In this document: positions 1 through 7,610 of the stretch, one piece after another
How positions within the stretch are numbered: position 1 is the first letter of the stretch
Layout of the letters: every line of letters starts with the position of its first letter
Source: an uncultured Prevotella sp.
GTDB lineage: Bacteria; Bacteroidota; Bacteroidia; Bacteroidales; Bacteroidaceae
Assembly: GCA_900540375.1 (NCBI GenBank)
Contig: UQFS01000009.1
Coordinates: 1-64,000, forward strand
DNA length: 64,000 nucleotides
Direction: 5' to 3'
The notes under the pieces: generated by a model
Told to the model about the DNA's origin: nothing
The model's input: the letters and a program-made list of their open reading frames with translations, nothing else
Databases searched by the model: none
Position numbers and translations under genes: made by a program

Positions 1-299
1 TGATAGCTGCCTAATTTATGATAGGCTGGGCCAAAATCTGACTTTTGACACAGCCTCCTCTTTGGCTTTAGGCGGTTGGGAAAGCGTCGAATTATAATTC
101 GACGAACAGAACGAATAGAACTCGACGAACAGAACGAAATTGAAAGACAGCTGAAAGACTACTCGGAGGAGAAGGGGTAGGCGCAAGAAAGGTACAGGGC
201 CGACGCAAGGATAGTGCTGAACAGACACAAAGATGGTGCAGAACAGACGCAAAGATGGTGCAGAACAGACGCGGGACAAACGGCAGACCCAGTGCAGGC
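1..299. repeat. Non-coding edge with a palindrome and short tandem repeats
   Basis: No gene is supported here. An 18-bp perfect palindrome, GTCGAATTATAATTCGAC, lies at 86-103. The 17-bp word TCGACGAACAGAACGAA occurs twice, 23 bp apart (99-115 and 122-138). A 22-bp unit beginning AGATGGTGCAGAACAG is repeated at 231-252 and 253-274, with a diverged copy just before (209-230). The repeats sit immediately downstream of the fmt stop codon, so they may belong to the fmt 3' untranslated region. Confidence 0.5.
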
Positions 300-1280
300 T
301 CAGAGGCAGGCCAGCTCACAGTGGATGCCGTTGAGGAAGGCCGTGGCAGGCATACGCTTTTTGCCAGCTGGTTGCAATTCCTCTATCGACAGCCATTCGT
401 CGGAGCAAGCGACGAGCAGCTGGTTTTTCCGTGCATTGACAGTCCCGGGCTTTTCCGTGCAGGCGATGCCGGTCTTCGATGTTTTGAAGATCTTGTAGGT
501 ATTGGCTTTGCCTGCTTCACCGTTTGCCGGATGCATGGTAGTCCAGGCACAAGGGTAGGGGGACAGGCCTCTGACAAAGTCATAGACCTGCTTTGCCGTC
601 ATCGTCCAGTTGATCTTGCATGTATCCTTAAAGATCTTCGGTGCTGGACGCAGTTCATTGTCGGTAGTTGTCAGTTGGTTCTGATCGGTGGAGTCAATGT
701 GCCCGTCGCCTTCGAGTACGAGGTTAATCGTCTCTTCCGCGATGTCTGCGCCTAAGTGCATCAGTCCGTCGTAGACGTATTCGACGTCGGCGTCGTCGGG
801 GATAGGGAATTTCTTCTGCAGGATGATGCGTCCCGTGTCGATGTCCTTGTCAAGGAAGAAGGTGGTCACGCCCGTCATCGTCTCACCGTTGATGATGGCC
901 CAGTTGATAGGCGCTGCACCACGATATTGTGGAAGCAAGGCTGCGTGGACATTGAAGGTGCCGAAGCGGGGCATAGACCAAACAACCTCCGGCAACATAC
1001 GGAAGGCGACAACCACCTGCAGGTCGGCATGGTATGCAGCCAGCTGCTCGACAAAGGCAGGATTCTTCATCTTCACTGGTTGTAAGACAGGAATGCCCTG
1101 TCCGGTTGCATAGCGCTTGACTTCTGAGGGCTGGAGATGGTCTTGGTGCCGTCCGACAGGCTTGTCGGGTTGCGTGACCACCGCCACGATATTATATCCA
1201 TCCTCTACTAACCGGCGGAGCGTACCTACGGCGAACTCTGGTGTGCCCATGAATATGATTTTCAGATCTTTCTTGTTCAT
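300..1280 (-). CDS. fmt: Methionyl-tRNA formyltransferase
   Basis: Formylates the initiator Met-tRNA using 10-formyl-tetrahydrofolate in the cytoplasm. The N-terminus carries the family opening IIFMGTPEFAV, and the middle shows the folate-binding stretch with FNVHAALLPQYRGAAPINWA, where Asn, His and the downstream Asp (TGVTTFFLDKDIDTG) are the expected catalytic residues. The C-terminal OB-like domain follows (LRPAPKIFKDTCKINW). At about 326 residues it has normal length. Two ATGs lie 6 bp apart (1286 and 1280); 1280 gives the more usual start MNKKDLKIIFMG. A minus-strand -7-like box TACCTTTG lies at 1303-1310. The peptide deformylase gene, its functional counterpart, is elsewhere in this window (22.1 kb). 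Confidence 0.95.
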   Translation of the reverse strand: MNKKDLKIIFMGTPEFAVGTLRRLVEDGYNIVAVVTQPDKPVGRHQDHLQPSEVKRYATGQGIPVLQPVKMKNPAFVEQLAAYHADLQVVVAFRMLPEVVWSMPRFGTFNVHAALLPQYRGAAPINWAIINGETMTGVTTFFLDKDIDTGRIILQKKFPIPDDADVEYVYDGLMHLGADIAEETINLVLEGDGHIDSTDQNQLTTTDNELRPAPKIFKDTCKINWTMTAKQVYDFVRGLSPYPCAWTTMHPANGEAGKANTYKIFKTSKTGIACTEKPGTVNARKNQLLVACSDEWLSIEELQPAGKKRMPATAFLNGIHCELACL

Positions 1281-1302
1281 CGTCATTTATATTTTCTTTC
1301 TG

Positions 1303-1310
1303 CAAAGGTA
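1303..1310 (-). promoter_or_regulatory. Probable -7 box for fmt
   Basis: TACCTTTG on the minus strand, 23 bp before the fmt ATG, matches the Bacteroidetes TAnnTTTG box. I see no TTTG at the usual upstream spacing, so this is only a half-match. Confidence 0.45.
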
Positions 1311-1385
1311 GCGAGTTTTTGTGAGAATATATAATAGGTATTCTAATTTTAAAGATGGAAAGGCTCATATAAACAAAAAAAATAT

Positions 1386-1393
1386 TATCTTTG
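1386..1393 (+). promoter_or_regulatory. Probable -7 box for the beta-barrel gene
   Basis: TATCTTTG on the plus strand, about 33 bp before the ATG at 1426, matches the TAnnTTTG consensus. The upstream -33 element is not clear. Confidence 0.5.
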
Positions 1394-1425
1394 CAAAAAG
1401 AAAATAAACAGAAAATGTATCAACC

Positions 1426-2046
1426 ATGAGAAAACGTATGATAGCCATGTTGTTAGGCTTAACGATGTGTGGAGCAGTGACCGCGCAACCCCATTATGAA
1501 GAGGGTGAAGTGATACTGACACCATACGCCGGTACAGTGATGTCGCGCATGATGGGTAATGAGAACAGTTGGAAGGTTGGTTTGGTTGGAGGAGCCAAGG
1601 TTCAGTTCTTCCTAACACCGTCATTTTCTGTGAGCATCGGTGCCAATTACACTCACTTAGGTGCCAAGGATCAGTATCAGTACTATCAGAACGAGAAAAC
1701 CAGTCCTTATGACTATCGTCTTGATTATATCAATACGGACTATCTGGCTCAAAGGTATTTCAACGATAAGCTCTATGTCTTTGCCGGCTTCCATGTGGGT
1801 TGGCTTTTCAATGCCAAATCAGAGTTGGCTGGACATAGTACCGATATTAAGGACGAGTTGCACGAAGGCTCATGCAGTGTGCCGGTTGGTATTGGCTGTA
1901 ACTTTGGCAAACTGAATGTCAATGCACACTTTGATTACCCTATCAACCGGCTGTCCAAGAGTGCCTCTTCCAAAGAGCTGTTGTCAAAGAAGGCCAGAGA
2001 AATGCAAGTGATGGTGACAGTAGGTTACAATATTCAACTGCTGTAA
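1426..2046 (+). CDS. Small outer-membrane beta-barrel protein
   Basis: A 206-residue secreted protein. A signal peptide (about residues 1-20, ending CGAVTAQ) is followed by alternating hydrophobic/polar strands, for example GLVGGAKVQFFLTPSFSVSIGANY and LYVFAGFHVGWLF, and it ends on an aromatic/hydrophobic strand (VMVTVGYNIQLL), as expected of a porin-like or PorT-like barrel. No specific ligand can be read from the sequence. It is monocistronic: its own -7 box lies upstream and a strong bidirectional hairpin follows. Function unknown; outer-membrane placement is inferred from the signal peptide and strand pattern. Confidence 0.8.
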   Translation: MRKRMIAMLLGLTMCGAVTAQPHYEEGEVILTPYAGTVMSRMMGNENSWKVGLVGGAKVQFFLTPSFSVSIGANYTHLGAKDQYQYYQNEKTSPYDYRLDYINTDYLAQRYFNDKLYVFAGFHVGWLFNAKSELAGHSTDIKDELHEGSCSVPVGIGCNFGKLNVNAHFDYPINRLSKSASSKELLSKKAREMQVMVTVGYNIQLL

Positions 2047-2079
2047 ACACTTCTTGAAACAGAGACGTTTTAGTCATAA

Positions 2080-2130
2080 GCAAATAAAAAAGATGCTGGA
2101 GCATTTTGCTTCAGCATCTTTTTTATTTGC
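2080..2130. terminator. Bidirectional intrinsic terminator
   Basis: A 23-bp stem with one G-T pair and a 5-nt loop (ATTTT). Runs of A and T inside the stem ends give a U-tract on either strand. It separates the convergent beta-barrel gene (+) and the HAD phosphatase operon (-). Confidence 0.9.
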
Positions 2131-2141
2131 TCGATTGATGA

Positions 2142-2573
2142 TCAGAATTGCCACCAATGCCGTTTCTTAGGGATGTCATCGGAAGAGACTCTCCCCATAC
2201 TTTCCCGGATGATCTGCGTATAAGTCTTATGCTCGCTGATTATACGGTAGATCTGTCCCCAATCAGGCAGTCCGCCAATATTGCGGTCATCAATGAAGTA
2301 GTCGGCTTTGATCTTGCGTGAGAAGTGGTTGTTTTTGTTTTCTTCTTCTTCTGGATAGTCCCTGTTGACAGCCCAAAAGTCGACACCACGTTCGTGACAC
2401 CAGTCTATAGCGTCCTGGAGGAGTTTCCCTTCCCGTACACTCCAGAGAATCAATCGGTGATGCTCTTTGATGAGCGTACGCAGGGTCTCTGTAGCAAATG
2501 GGAGTTCCTTGCCAATTTCCGGGTAGCGGTGCTCTACAATAGTACCGTCAAAATCTACTGCAATAGTTGCCAT
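2142..2573 (-). CDS. HAD-superfamily phosphatase (BT_0820-like)
   Basis: A 143-residue small HAD hydrolase. Motif I is VDFDGT with nucleophile Asp7 and Asp9; motif II is the Ser in LILWSVREG; the acidic motif IV is YFIDDRN. There is no large cap domain, as in the compact Bacteroidetes family typified by BT_0820. Substrate is not readable. It starts 3 bp after the stop of the tyrosine kinase gene, so it is the last gene of the rmlA-kinase-phosphatase operon. A role in recycling a sugar phosphate or in dephosphorylation for polysaccharide synthesis is inference from position. The C-terminus ends KKRHWWQF. Confidence 0.85.
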   Translation of the reverse strand: MATIAVDFDGTIVEHRYPEIGKELPFATETLRTLIKEHHRLILWSVREGKLLQDAIDWCHERGVDFWAVNRDYPEEEENKNNHFSRKIKADYFIDDRNIGGLPDWGQIYRIISEHKTYTQIIRESMGRVSSDDIPKKRHWWQF

Positions 2574-2576
2574 GGC

Positions 2577-5114
2577 TTATCGTTTTATGGACGTGTCGTT
2601 CTTGTCAGCGTAGTGACTGCTTGAGTAGTTGCCGTAACTACCATAGTTGCCGTAGTTACCATAATTTCCGTAGTTGCCATACTGACGGTAGTAGGTGTAG
2701 CGGGCATAACGTCCGTACTTGCCATATCGTCCATAACCGTAATAGTAGCCATTGCGTTTCTTCGACATGTCGATTCCGTTGATGACAATGTTCATCTTAG
2801 GCAGCTTCTTCTGGGCGTTGAGAGCATTGACCATTTCGAAACTCTCCTTCGGTGTATAGTCGGCACGGCAGACAAACACGGTTGCATCGCATACATGACC
2901 GATTTGTAAGGTGTCTGTCACAAGGCCTACCGGTGCCGTATCAACGAGGATATAATCGTAGTGCTCTCGAAGGTTGATAAAAATCTCGTCGAGACTCTTT
3001 CGTGCCACCAACTCGGCAGGGTTGGGAGGCGTGGGACCCGCCATCAGCAACGTCAGGTTGTTGTTGATGCCCGACGGAACAATTTGTTGGCGGATATCTT
3101 CCCATGAAGGCGATTCTTTGACAAGCAGGTTGGTGATGCCGTGATGATAATCATCAATTTCGAAAAGGTCAGCAAGGCGCGGCTTGCGGATATCAAGGCC
3201 TACTAAGAGCACGCGCTTGCCCAATAGGGCAAAGGACATGGCAAGGTTTGAGGCAATGAACGTCTTTCCCTCACCGGAAGTGGTGGATGTGAACATGATG
3301 ACTTTCTCGTCTTTCTCCAAAATAAACTGGAGATTGGTACGCATCGAGCGGAAGATTTCCTCCATCTGGTTGTTCTTGTTCTCATGGATAACAATCTCTC
3401 CTTTGGTCTTGGCATTCTCCGACGAGACGGCAACATCAGCAATGATTGGTAAGCGAGTGAGGCGTGCGACGTCTTCGTGCGTTTCAATCTTGTAACGGAA
3501 GAACTCAAGCAGGAACAAAATAAGTACAGGGATAGCTAGTCCAATGACGAGAGCGATAAGCAGGATCATGCTGCTCTTAGGACTTATCTTGCCCCCTAAA
3601 GCAGGGCCGTCAATCAGTTTGCCCTTGTCGGCTGTGGCAGCTAAGGAGATGGAGTTCTCTTCACGCTTTTGTAGCAACATCAGGTATAGTCCGGACTTGA
3701 CTTCCTGCTGACGACCAATTTGTGTAAGCATACGCTCTTGTTCAGGTGATTCTCCTACCTGTCCTTGATATTTTCCAAATTGAGAAGCAACAGAGTTGCG
3801 CTGGATATCGAGGTTGCGGCGTGCCTGTTTCAAAGCGCGGCGGATAGCATGGTCCATGTCCTCGATCTGTGTCGTCAAAGGAATCACGGAAGGAGAGTTC
3901 TCGCTGGCACTTTGCAACAGCAGGTTACGCTTCTGCACGAGCTGGTTGTAGTTGCTGATGAGGCTTGTTGCGGCATCATCGTTCAGACCTACATTGGAGG
4001 GCAACGGCTGGAAGCGGTTGTTGGGGTTGTCCATATAGTTCTGCATCTCGTCGAGCAGAGCTACCTGGGTATTAGCCTCAGAGAGTTTCTGAGAGTACTG
4101 GTCCGCGTTTGTGAGGGCACTGGTGGCGTTGGCTTTGAGGTCAATCATACCATTGCTCTTTTTGTAGCTTTCGAGTTGTCCCTCAGTATTTCCGAGCTCA
4201 GCATTGATTTTTTCAAGACGTCCGTTGATAAACTCTTCGGTACGCTCTGCCACCTCGTTCTTGTCCTCGTTGGCCTGTCTGTTGTAGCAGATAGATAGCT
4301 GCTGAATGTAGTCAACGGCACGCTGGGGGCTCTCATCGTTCAATGTCAACAGTGCGATGGTTGTAGTCTTACTGGTTTGTGAGACCTTGAGCTCATTTAC
4401 ATATTTATATGCTGCAAATCGTGGAGACTGTATGTTGACAGTCATCACGTCACCGTCTTTCATCGGCACCACGGTATTGGCGTTAAAGCTGATGATACCA
4501 GCGCGAGTGCCAATAGTGGCGGGCAGTTGCGTAAATGTCTTGTCGATGCTGAACGGACCGTCGGCCTGATCGTCATTGACGGGTACGTAGTAGGTACCGG
4601 TAACGTGATAGCTGTTGCCCGTACGCTCAATCTTCAGGTCGACAGGCGCGTTGAGTCGCTCCAAGTGCGACGGATCCACGTCAACATTGATGGGCTGCGT
4701 CTTGTACATAAGTACTTCTTTAACCTTTCCTACGTGGTAATAATTGACGTAGAGTTTCAGGTCTCTAACAGCCTGCTGAGCAAGGGAGTGTGAGGTGAGA
4801 ATCTCCATCTCATTGTCGAAACCGTTAGAATTGGAAATCATACCCAACGTAGCAGTGTTGAGCATGTTTGCGCTTCTTCCGCCACCATTCTGATCGTTGT
4901 CCTTAATGAGCAACTTAGCAGATGCCTGGTAAATGGGTGTCGTGTAGCGAAGATATACTGCAGCAAGTCCGATACAGATAATCAACGAGAGAATGAACCA
5001 TTTCCAGTTGAGGATGACAGCAGTGTAAATGTTTGCAAAGCTGAACGTAGACCGAGTCTCTTCGGGCTGAGTCGTGCCCGTTATTTCTGGCTCCGCATTT
5101 AAGTTCTGTTCCAT
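2577..5114 (-). CDS. Polysaccharide co-polymerase / BY-kinase (Wzc-like)
   Basis: An 845-residue fused chain-length regulator and bacterial tyrosine kinase controlling capsule or exopolysaccharide polymerisation and export. Order: TM1 about 36-56, periplasmic Wzz and coiled-coil/GNVR region about 57-510, TM2 about 513-538, then the cytoplasmic P-loop kinase. Visible motifs: Walker A TSTTSGEGKT (609-618), Walker A' VLLVGLDIRKP (Asp641), Walker B YILVDTAPVG (Asp725). The last 59 residues carry 18 tyrosines, including four consecutive NYG triplets, the expected autophosphorylation tail but in unusually regular repeat form. It lies 70 bp downstream of rmlA and 3 bp upstream of a HAD phosphatase. 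The substrate polysaccharide cannot be told, since no glycosyltransferases are adjacent. Confidence 0.93.
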   Translation of the reverse strand: MEQNLNAEPEITGTTQPEETRSTFSFANIYTAVILNWKWFILSLIICIGLAAVYLRYTTPIYQASAKLLIKDNDQNGGGRSANMLNTATLGMISNSNGFDNEMEILTSHSLAQQAVRDLKLYVNYYHVGKVKEVLMYKTQPINVDVDPSHLERLNAPVDLKIERTGNSYHVTGTYYVPVNDDQADGPFSIDKTFTQLPATIGTRAGIISFNANTVVPMKDGDVMTVNIQSPRFAAYKYVNELKVSQTSKTTTIALLTLNDESPQRAVDYIQQLSICYNRQANEDKNEVAERTEEFINGRLEKINAELGNTEGQLESYKKSNGMIDLKANATSALTNADQYSQKLSEANTQVALLDEMQNYMDNPNNRFQPLPSNVGLNDDAATSLISNYNQLVQKRNLLLQSASENSPSVIPLTTQIEDMDHAIRRALKQARRNLDIQRNSVASQFGKYQGQVGESPEQERMLTQIGRQQEVKSGLYLMLLQKREENSISLAATADKGKLIDGPALGGKISPKSSMILLIALVIGLAIPVLILFLLEFFRYKIETHEDVARLTRLPIIADVAVSSENAKTKGEIVIHENKNNQMEEIFRSMRTNLQFILEKDEKVIMFTSTTSGEGKTFIASNLAMSFALLGKRVLLVGLDIRKPRLADLFEIDDYHHGITNLLVKESPSWEDIRQQIVPSGINNNLTLLMAGPTPPNPAELVARKSLDEIFINLREHYDYILVDTAPVGLVTDTLQIGHVCDATVFVCRADYTPKESFEMVNALNAQKKLPKMNIVINGIDMSKKRNGYYYGYGRYGKYGRYARYTYYRQYGNYGNYGNYGNYGSYGNYSSSHYADKNDTSIKR
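2620..2745 (-). repeat. Repeat coding for the tyrosine tail
   Basis: Imperfect 9-bp units coding Asn-Tyr-Gly or Arg-Tyr-Gly form the 3' end of the kinase gene. The clearest part is 2637-2685 (four NYG units and an SYG unit). Being in multiples of 9 bp, changes in copy number would keep the frame and alter the number of phosphorylatable tyrosines. Confidence 0.7.
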
Positions 5115-5184
5115 TTAGCTGATAATTACTATTGTGAATATTTATTTTATCTTTGGTTTTAGCCTCTCTATATCTTTATTTATT

Positions 5185-6066
5185 CTATCGCCGACAGTCT
5201 TGTGCAAGCTGCAGCAGATATTTGCCGTAGTTGTTCTTTGCCATCGGCTCTGCTTCTCTGATCAGTTGTTCTTTGCTGATCCAACCCTGTTTGAAAGCGA
5301 TTTCCTCGAGGCATGCTACCTTAAGTCCTTGCCTTTTCTCAATGCATTCGATGAAGGTACTGGCTTCTGAAAGGCTGTCGTGCGTGCCGGTGTCGAGCCA
5401 TGCAAATCCGCGTGGGAGAGCTTCTACGCGCAGTTTTTTCTGATCGAGATAAGCCTGGTTGACCGAGGTGATCTCCAGTTCTCCCCGTGGGCTGGGCTTG
5501 ACATTCTTTGCGATGTCCACCACGCTGTTGGGATAGAAATAGAGTCCAACCACAGCATAATTGCTCTTTGGGTGAGCCGGTTTTTCCTCCAGGCTGAGGC
5601 AGTTTCCGTCTTTGTCAATCTCGGCCACACCATAGCGCTCCGGATCATTGACGTAGTACCCAAAGACAGTGGCTTTTCCTTCGTCAGCCATCTGGCGGCT
5701 GTGACGTAAGAGTCCCGTGAAACCAGCGCCATAGAAGATATTGTCTCCCAAGACGAGGCAGACACTGTCGTCACCGATAAACTTCTCTCCTATGATAAAA
5801 GCCTGAGCCAATCCGTCGGGGTGGGGCTGTTCAGCGTAAGAGATTGAAACACCGTAACCGCTACCGTCGCCCAGCAGTCGCTTGAATCCCGGAAGATCAT
5901 AGGGCGTAGAGATGACAAGAATCTCTCGGATGCCAGCCAACATCAGAACCGACAAGGGATAATAGATCATCGGCTTGTCGAAGATCGGGATCAGCTGTTT
6001 GCTGATTCCCTTCGTTATGGGATACAATCTGGTACCAGAACCTCCCGCAAGTACAATACCTTTCAT
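5185..6066 (-). CDS. rmlA: Glucose-1-phosphate thymidylyltransferase
   Basis: Makes dTDP-glucose from glucose-1-phosphate and dTTP, the first step to dTDP-L-rhamnose and related sugars. The nucleotidyl-transfer signature GIVLAGGSGTRLYPIT opens the protein, followed by SKQLIPIFDKPMIYYPLS; further family motifs are YAEQPHPDGLAQAF and LVLGDNIFYG. At 293 residues it is full length. No rmlB, rmlC or rmlD is in the window. It is the first gene of the operon with the BY-kinase and HAD phosphatase, with its own -7 box upstream. Substrate specificity (glucose, dTTP) is assigned from family similarity. Confidence 0.95.
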   Translation of the reverse strand: MKGIVLAGGSGTRLYPITKGISKQLIPIFDKPMIYYPLSVLMLAGIREILVISTPYDLPGFKRLLGDGSGYGVSISYAEQPHPDGLAQAFIIGEKFIGDDSVCLVLGDNIFYGAGFTGLLRHSRQMADEGKATVFGYYVNDPERYGVAEIDKDGNCLSLEEKPAHPKSNYAVVGLYFYPNSVVDIAKNVKPSPRGELEITSVNQAYLDQKKLRVEALPRGFAWLDTGTHDSLSEASTFIECIEKRQGLKVACLEEIAFKQGWISKEQLIREAEPMAKNNYGKYLLQLAQDCRR

Positions 6067-6090
6067 TTCCTAATTATTTCTATTTGAGCG

Positions 6091-6098
6091 CAAAGTTA
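6091..6098 (-). promoter_or_regulatory. Probable -7 box for the rmlA operon
   Basis: TAACTTTG on the minus strand, 25 bp before the rmlA ATG. A TTG occurs upstream but at a non-standard distance, so only the -7 part is convincing. Confidence 0.5.
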
Positions 6099-6138
6099 AT
6101 AAATTATCTTCAATTAAACCGAGATTCATGCGATATAA

Positions 6139-6170
6139 TTTTGATTTCTCGCTATTTAATTGTATTTTTG
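6139..6170 (+). promoter_or_regulatory. Bacteroidetes-type promoter
   Basis: TTTTG ending at 6143, 19 bp, then TATTTTTG (6163-6170): a full match to the TTTG-N19-TAnnTTTG consensus. It drives the 211-aa gene and is divergent from the rmlA promoter. Confidence 0.8.
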
Positions 6171-6214
6171 CAAAATAATTTGAAATATCAACAATCAACT
6201 AAAGATATTCATTC

Positions 6215-6850
6215 ATGATGGAAATATTTTCCAAGCTTTTTGGAAGGAAGGAACAAGAGAGCAGGACAGGCGGCATGGAAGACTACATGACGCTTGTGCG
6301 TGTGTATTTCCAAGCAACTCTTGCCGCTCAGTTGGGTATTAGTAATCTGGCCATGCTGCCCGATTTAAGACTGTTTAAGTCGACCCTGCACGTACCCACG
6401 CAAAATAATAAGTTAGGAGTAGGCGAAAAGAGCCATTGCCGCAAGATGATGATGGAAATCTACCACACCGACGAGCAGTTCTTCAAGGAAATCGACCAGA
6501 GTATCCGTCGTAACTGCAAAAAGTTGCAAGACGCGCAGGTGTATATGATCCAGTTCCAGAGCTTCACTCAGGATCTGATGATGCTCATGGGCAACCTGAT
6601 GAAATTCAAGTTGCGTGTACCTTCTTTCTTCAAGAAGACTATCTACGCCATGACGGAGAAGACCGTCAACGACATCTATGTGAAGAACGACTATAAGGAT
6701 CCGAGTGTGATCAAATCCGTACTGAATGTGCGCAAGCTCAATGCCCGTTTGAACTTCTCCCAGAAGTGGGTGACCGATTTCACCTATCAGGTGATGATGC
6801 TGGCCAAAAAAGAGCCGCGCCCAAAGGAAGAAGATGAGAAGAAGAAATAA
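6215..6850 (+). CDS. Conserved hypothetical protein, 211 aa
   Basis: I do not recognise a named family. The protein is soluble and mainly helical with many Met, Lys and Gln residues, has no signal peptide, and ends in a highly charged tail (EPRPKEEDEKKK). The first residues MMEIFSKLFGRKEQ resemble an amphipathic start, so membrane-surface association is possible. It has its own promoter and lies 90 bp before the coiled-coil/zapA/rny cluster, a neighbourhood concerned with division and RNA turnover; no functional link is shown. The ATG at 6215 could be replaced by the next codon (6218), which makes almost no difference. Confidence 0.7.
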   Translation: MMEIFSKLFGRKEQESRTGGMEDYMTLVRVYFQATLAAQLGISNLAMLPDLRLFKSTLHVPTQNNKLGVGEKSHCRKMMMEIYHTDEQFFKEIDQSIRRNCKKLQDAQVYMIQFQSFTQDLMMLMGNLMKFKLRVPSFFKKTIYAMTEKTVNDIYVKNDYKDPSVIKSVLNVRKLNARLNFSQKWVTDFTYQVMMLAKKEPRPKEEDEKKK

Positions 6851-6894
6851 TTACGGGAAAAGGCAAGGTTTCTGAGAAAAATGTTCCAGAAAGC

Positions 6895-6925
6895 TTGCTG
6901 TTCTCGCTAAAAATCTATAATTTTG
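6895..6925 (+). promoter_or_regulatory. Promoter of the zapB-like/zapA/rny operon
   Basis: TTG at 6895-6897, 20 bp, then TAATTTTG at 6918-6925. It overlaps any longer reading of the next gene and therefore fixes the start codon at 6943. Confidence 0.75.
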
Positions 6926-6942
6926 CACAAACAAGTATAGTC

Positions 6943-7260
6943 ATGGATGTCAATGAGAAGATAATCAATACATTTGTGACACGTGTCAGGCAGCTGATGC
7001 TTCAATACGAGGAGCTGAAAAAGGAAAATGCGCGTCTGCACACTGTGATCGATGATAGAGATGCTTCCATCAGTCTGTTGCAGGAACAGCTGAAAAAGGC
7101 GGAGAGTGACTATCAGACGTTGAAAACCGCTCGTATGCTGCAAGTGAGCGATATGGACATGGATCATGCCAAAAGGTCTCTGGCCTCGCTCATTCGTGAT
7201 GTCAACAAATGCATCACCATGCTGAGTAGCGAAAGTTCCGACAATGACAGAAGAAACTGA
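6943..7260 (+). CDS. Small coiled-coil protein upstream of ZapA
   Basis: A 105-residue protein. Residues about 8-62 form a coiled coil (LQYEELKKENARLHTVI, LLQEQLKKAESDYQTLK) and a short C-terminal helix follows. The start MDVNEKIINTF is chosen because the promoter -7 box covers the longer alternative. Its stop overlaps the zapA start by 17 bp, so the two are translationally coupled. Size, coiled coil and pairing with ZapA suggest a ZapB-like partner of the division ring, but the sequence alone does not prove this. Confidence 0.75.
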   Translation: MDVNEKIINTFVTRVRQLMLQYEELKKENARLHTVIDDRDASISLLQEQLKKAESDYQTLKTARMLQVSDMDMDHAKRSLASLIRDVNKCITMLSSESSDNDRRN

Positions 7261-7570
7261 TAAGATCACCATAAGGCTTCATATCTACGATACAGATATC
7301 AGTGTGACTGTGCCTCGGAAAGACGAAGCACTGTATCGTCGTGACGCAGAGTTGATCAATGAGCGTTTGAATGCTTATTACAGCCAGTTCAAACGATTCA
7401 AGAGCGATAAGGAGATCCTCTATTTCGCCATGATCGACATTGGACTGCGGCTGCAAGAGTTGCTTCAGCGCAATGACACCAAGCCATATAATGATTTGCT
7501 CAAACAGCTTACTTCGGAAATTGAGGACGTTCTCGGAAGCGGGAAGGAAAACGATCAGGAGAGTAAATAA
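7244..7570 (+). CDS. zapA: Cell division protein ZapA
   Basis: A 108-residue ZapA-family protein that binds and bundles FtsZ at midcell. The N-terminal half has the family beta strands (DKITIRLHIYDTDISVTVPR) and the conserved YRRDAELINERLNAY; the C-terminal half is a coiled coil. It overlaps the upstream coiled-coil gene and lies 40 bp before rny. No 6S RNA gene is possible in that short gap, unlike the arrangement in Proteobacteria. Confidence 0.9.
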   Translation: MTEETDKITIRLHIYDTDISVTVPRKDEALYRRDAELINERLNAYYSQFKRFKSDKEILYFAMIDIGLRLQELLQRNDTKPYNDLLKQLTSEIEDVLGSGKENDQESK

Positions 7571-7610
7571 TTATATGTCTAATCAACTAACAATATACAA
7601 TTAAAAATAC

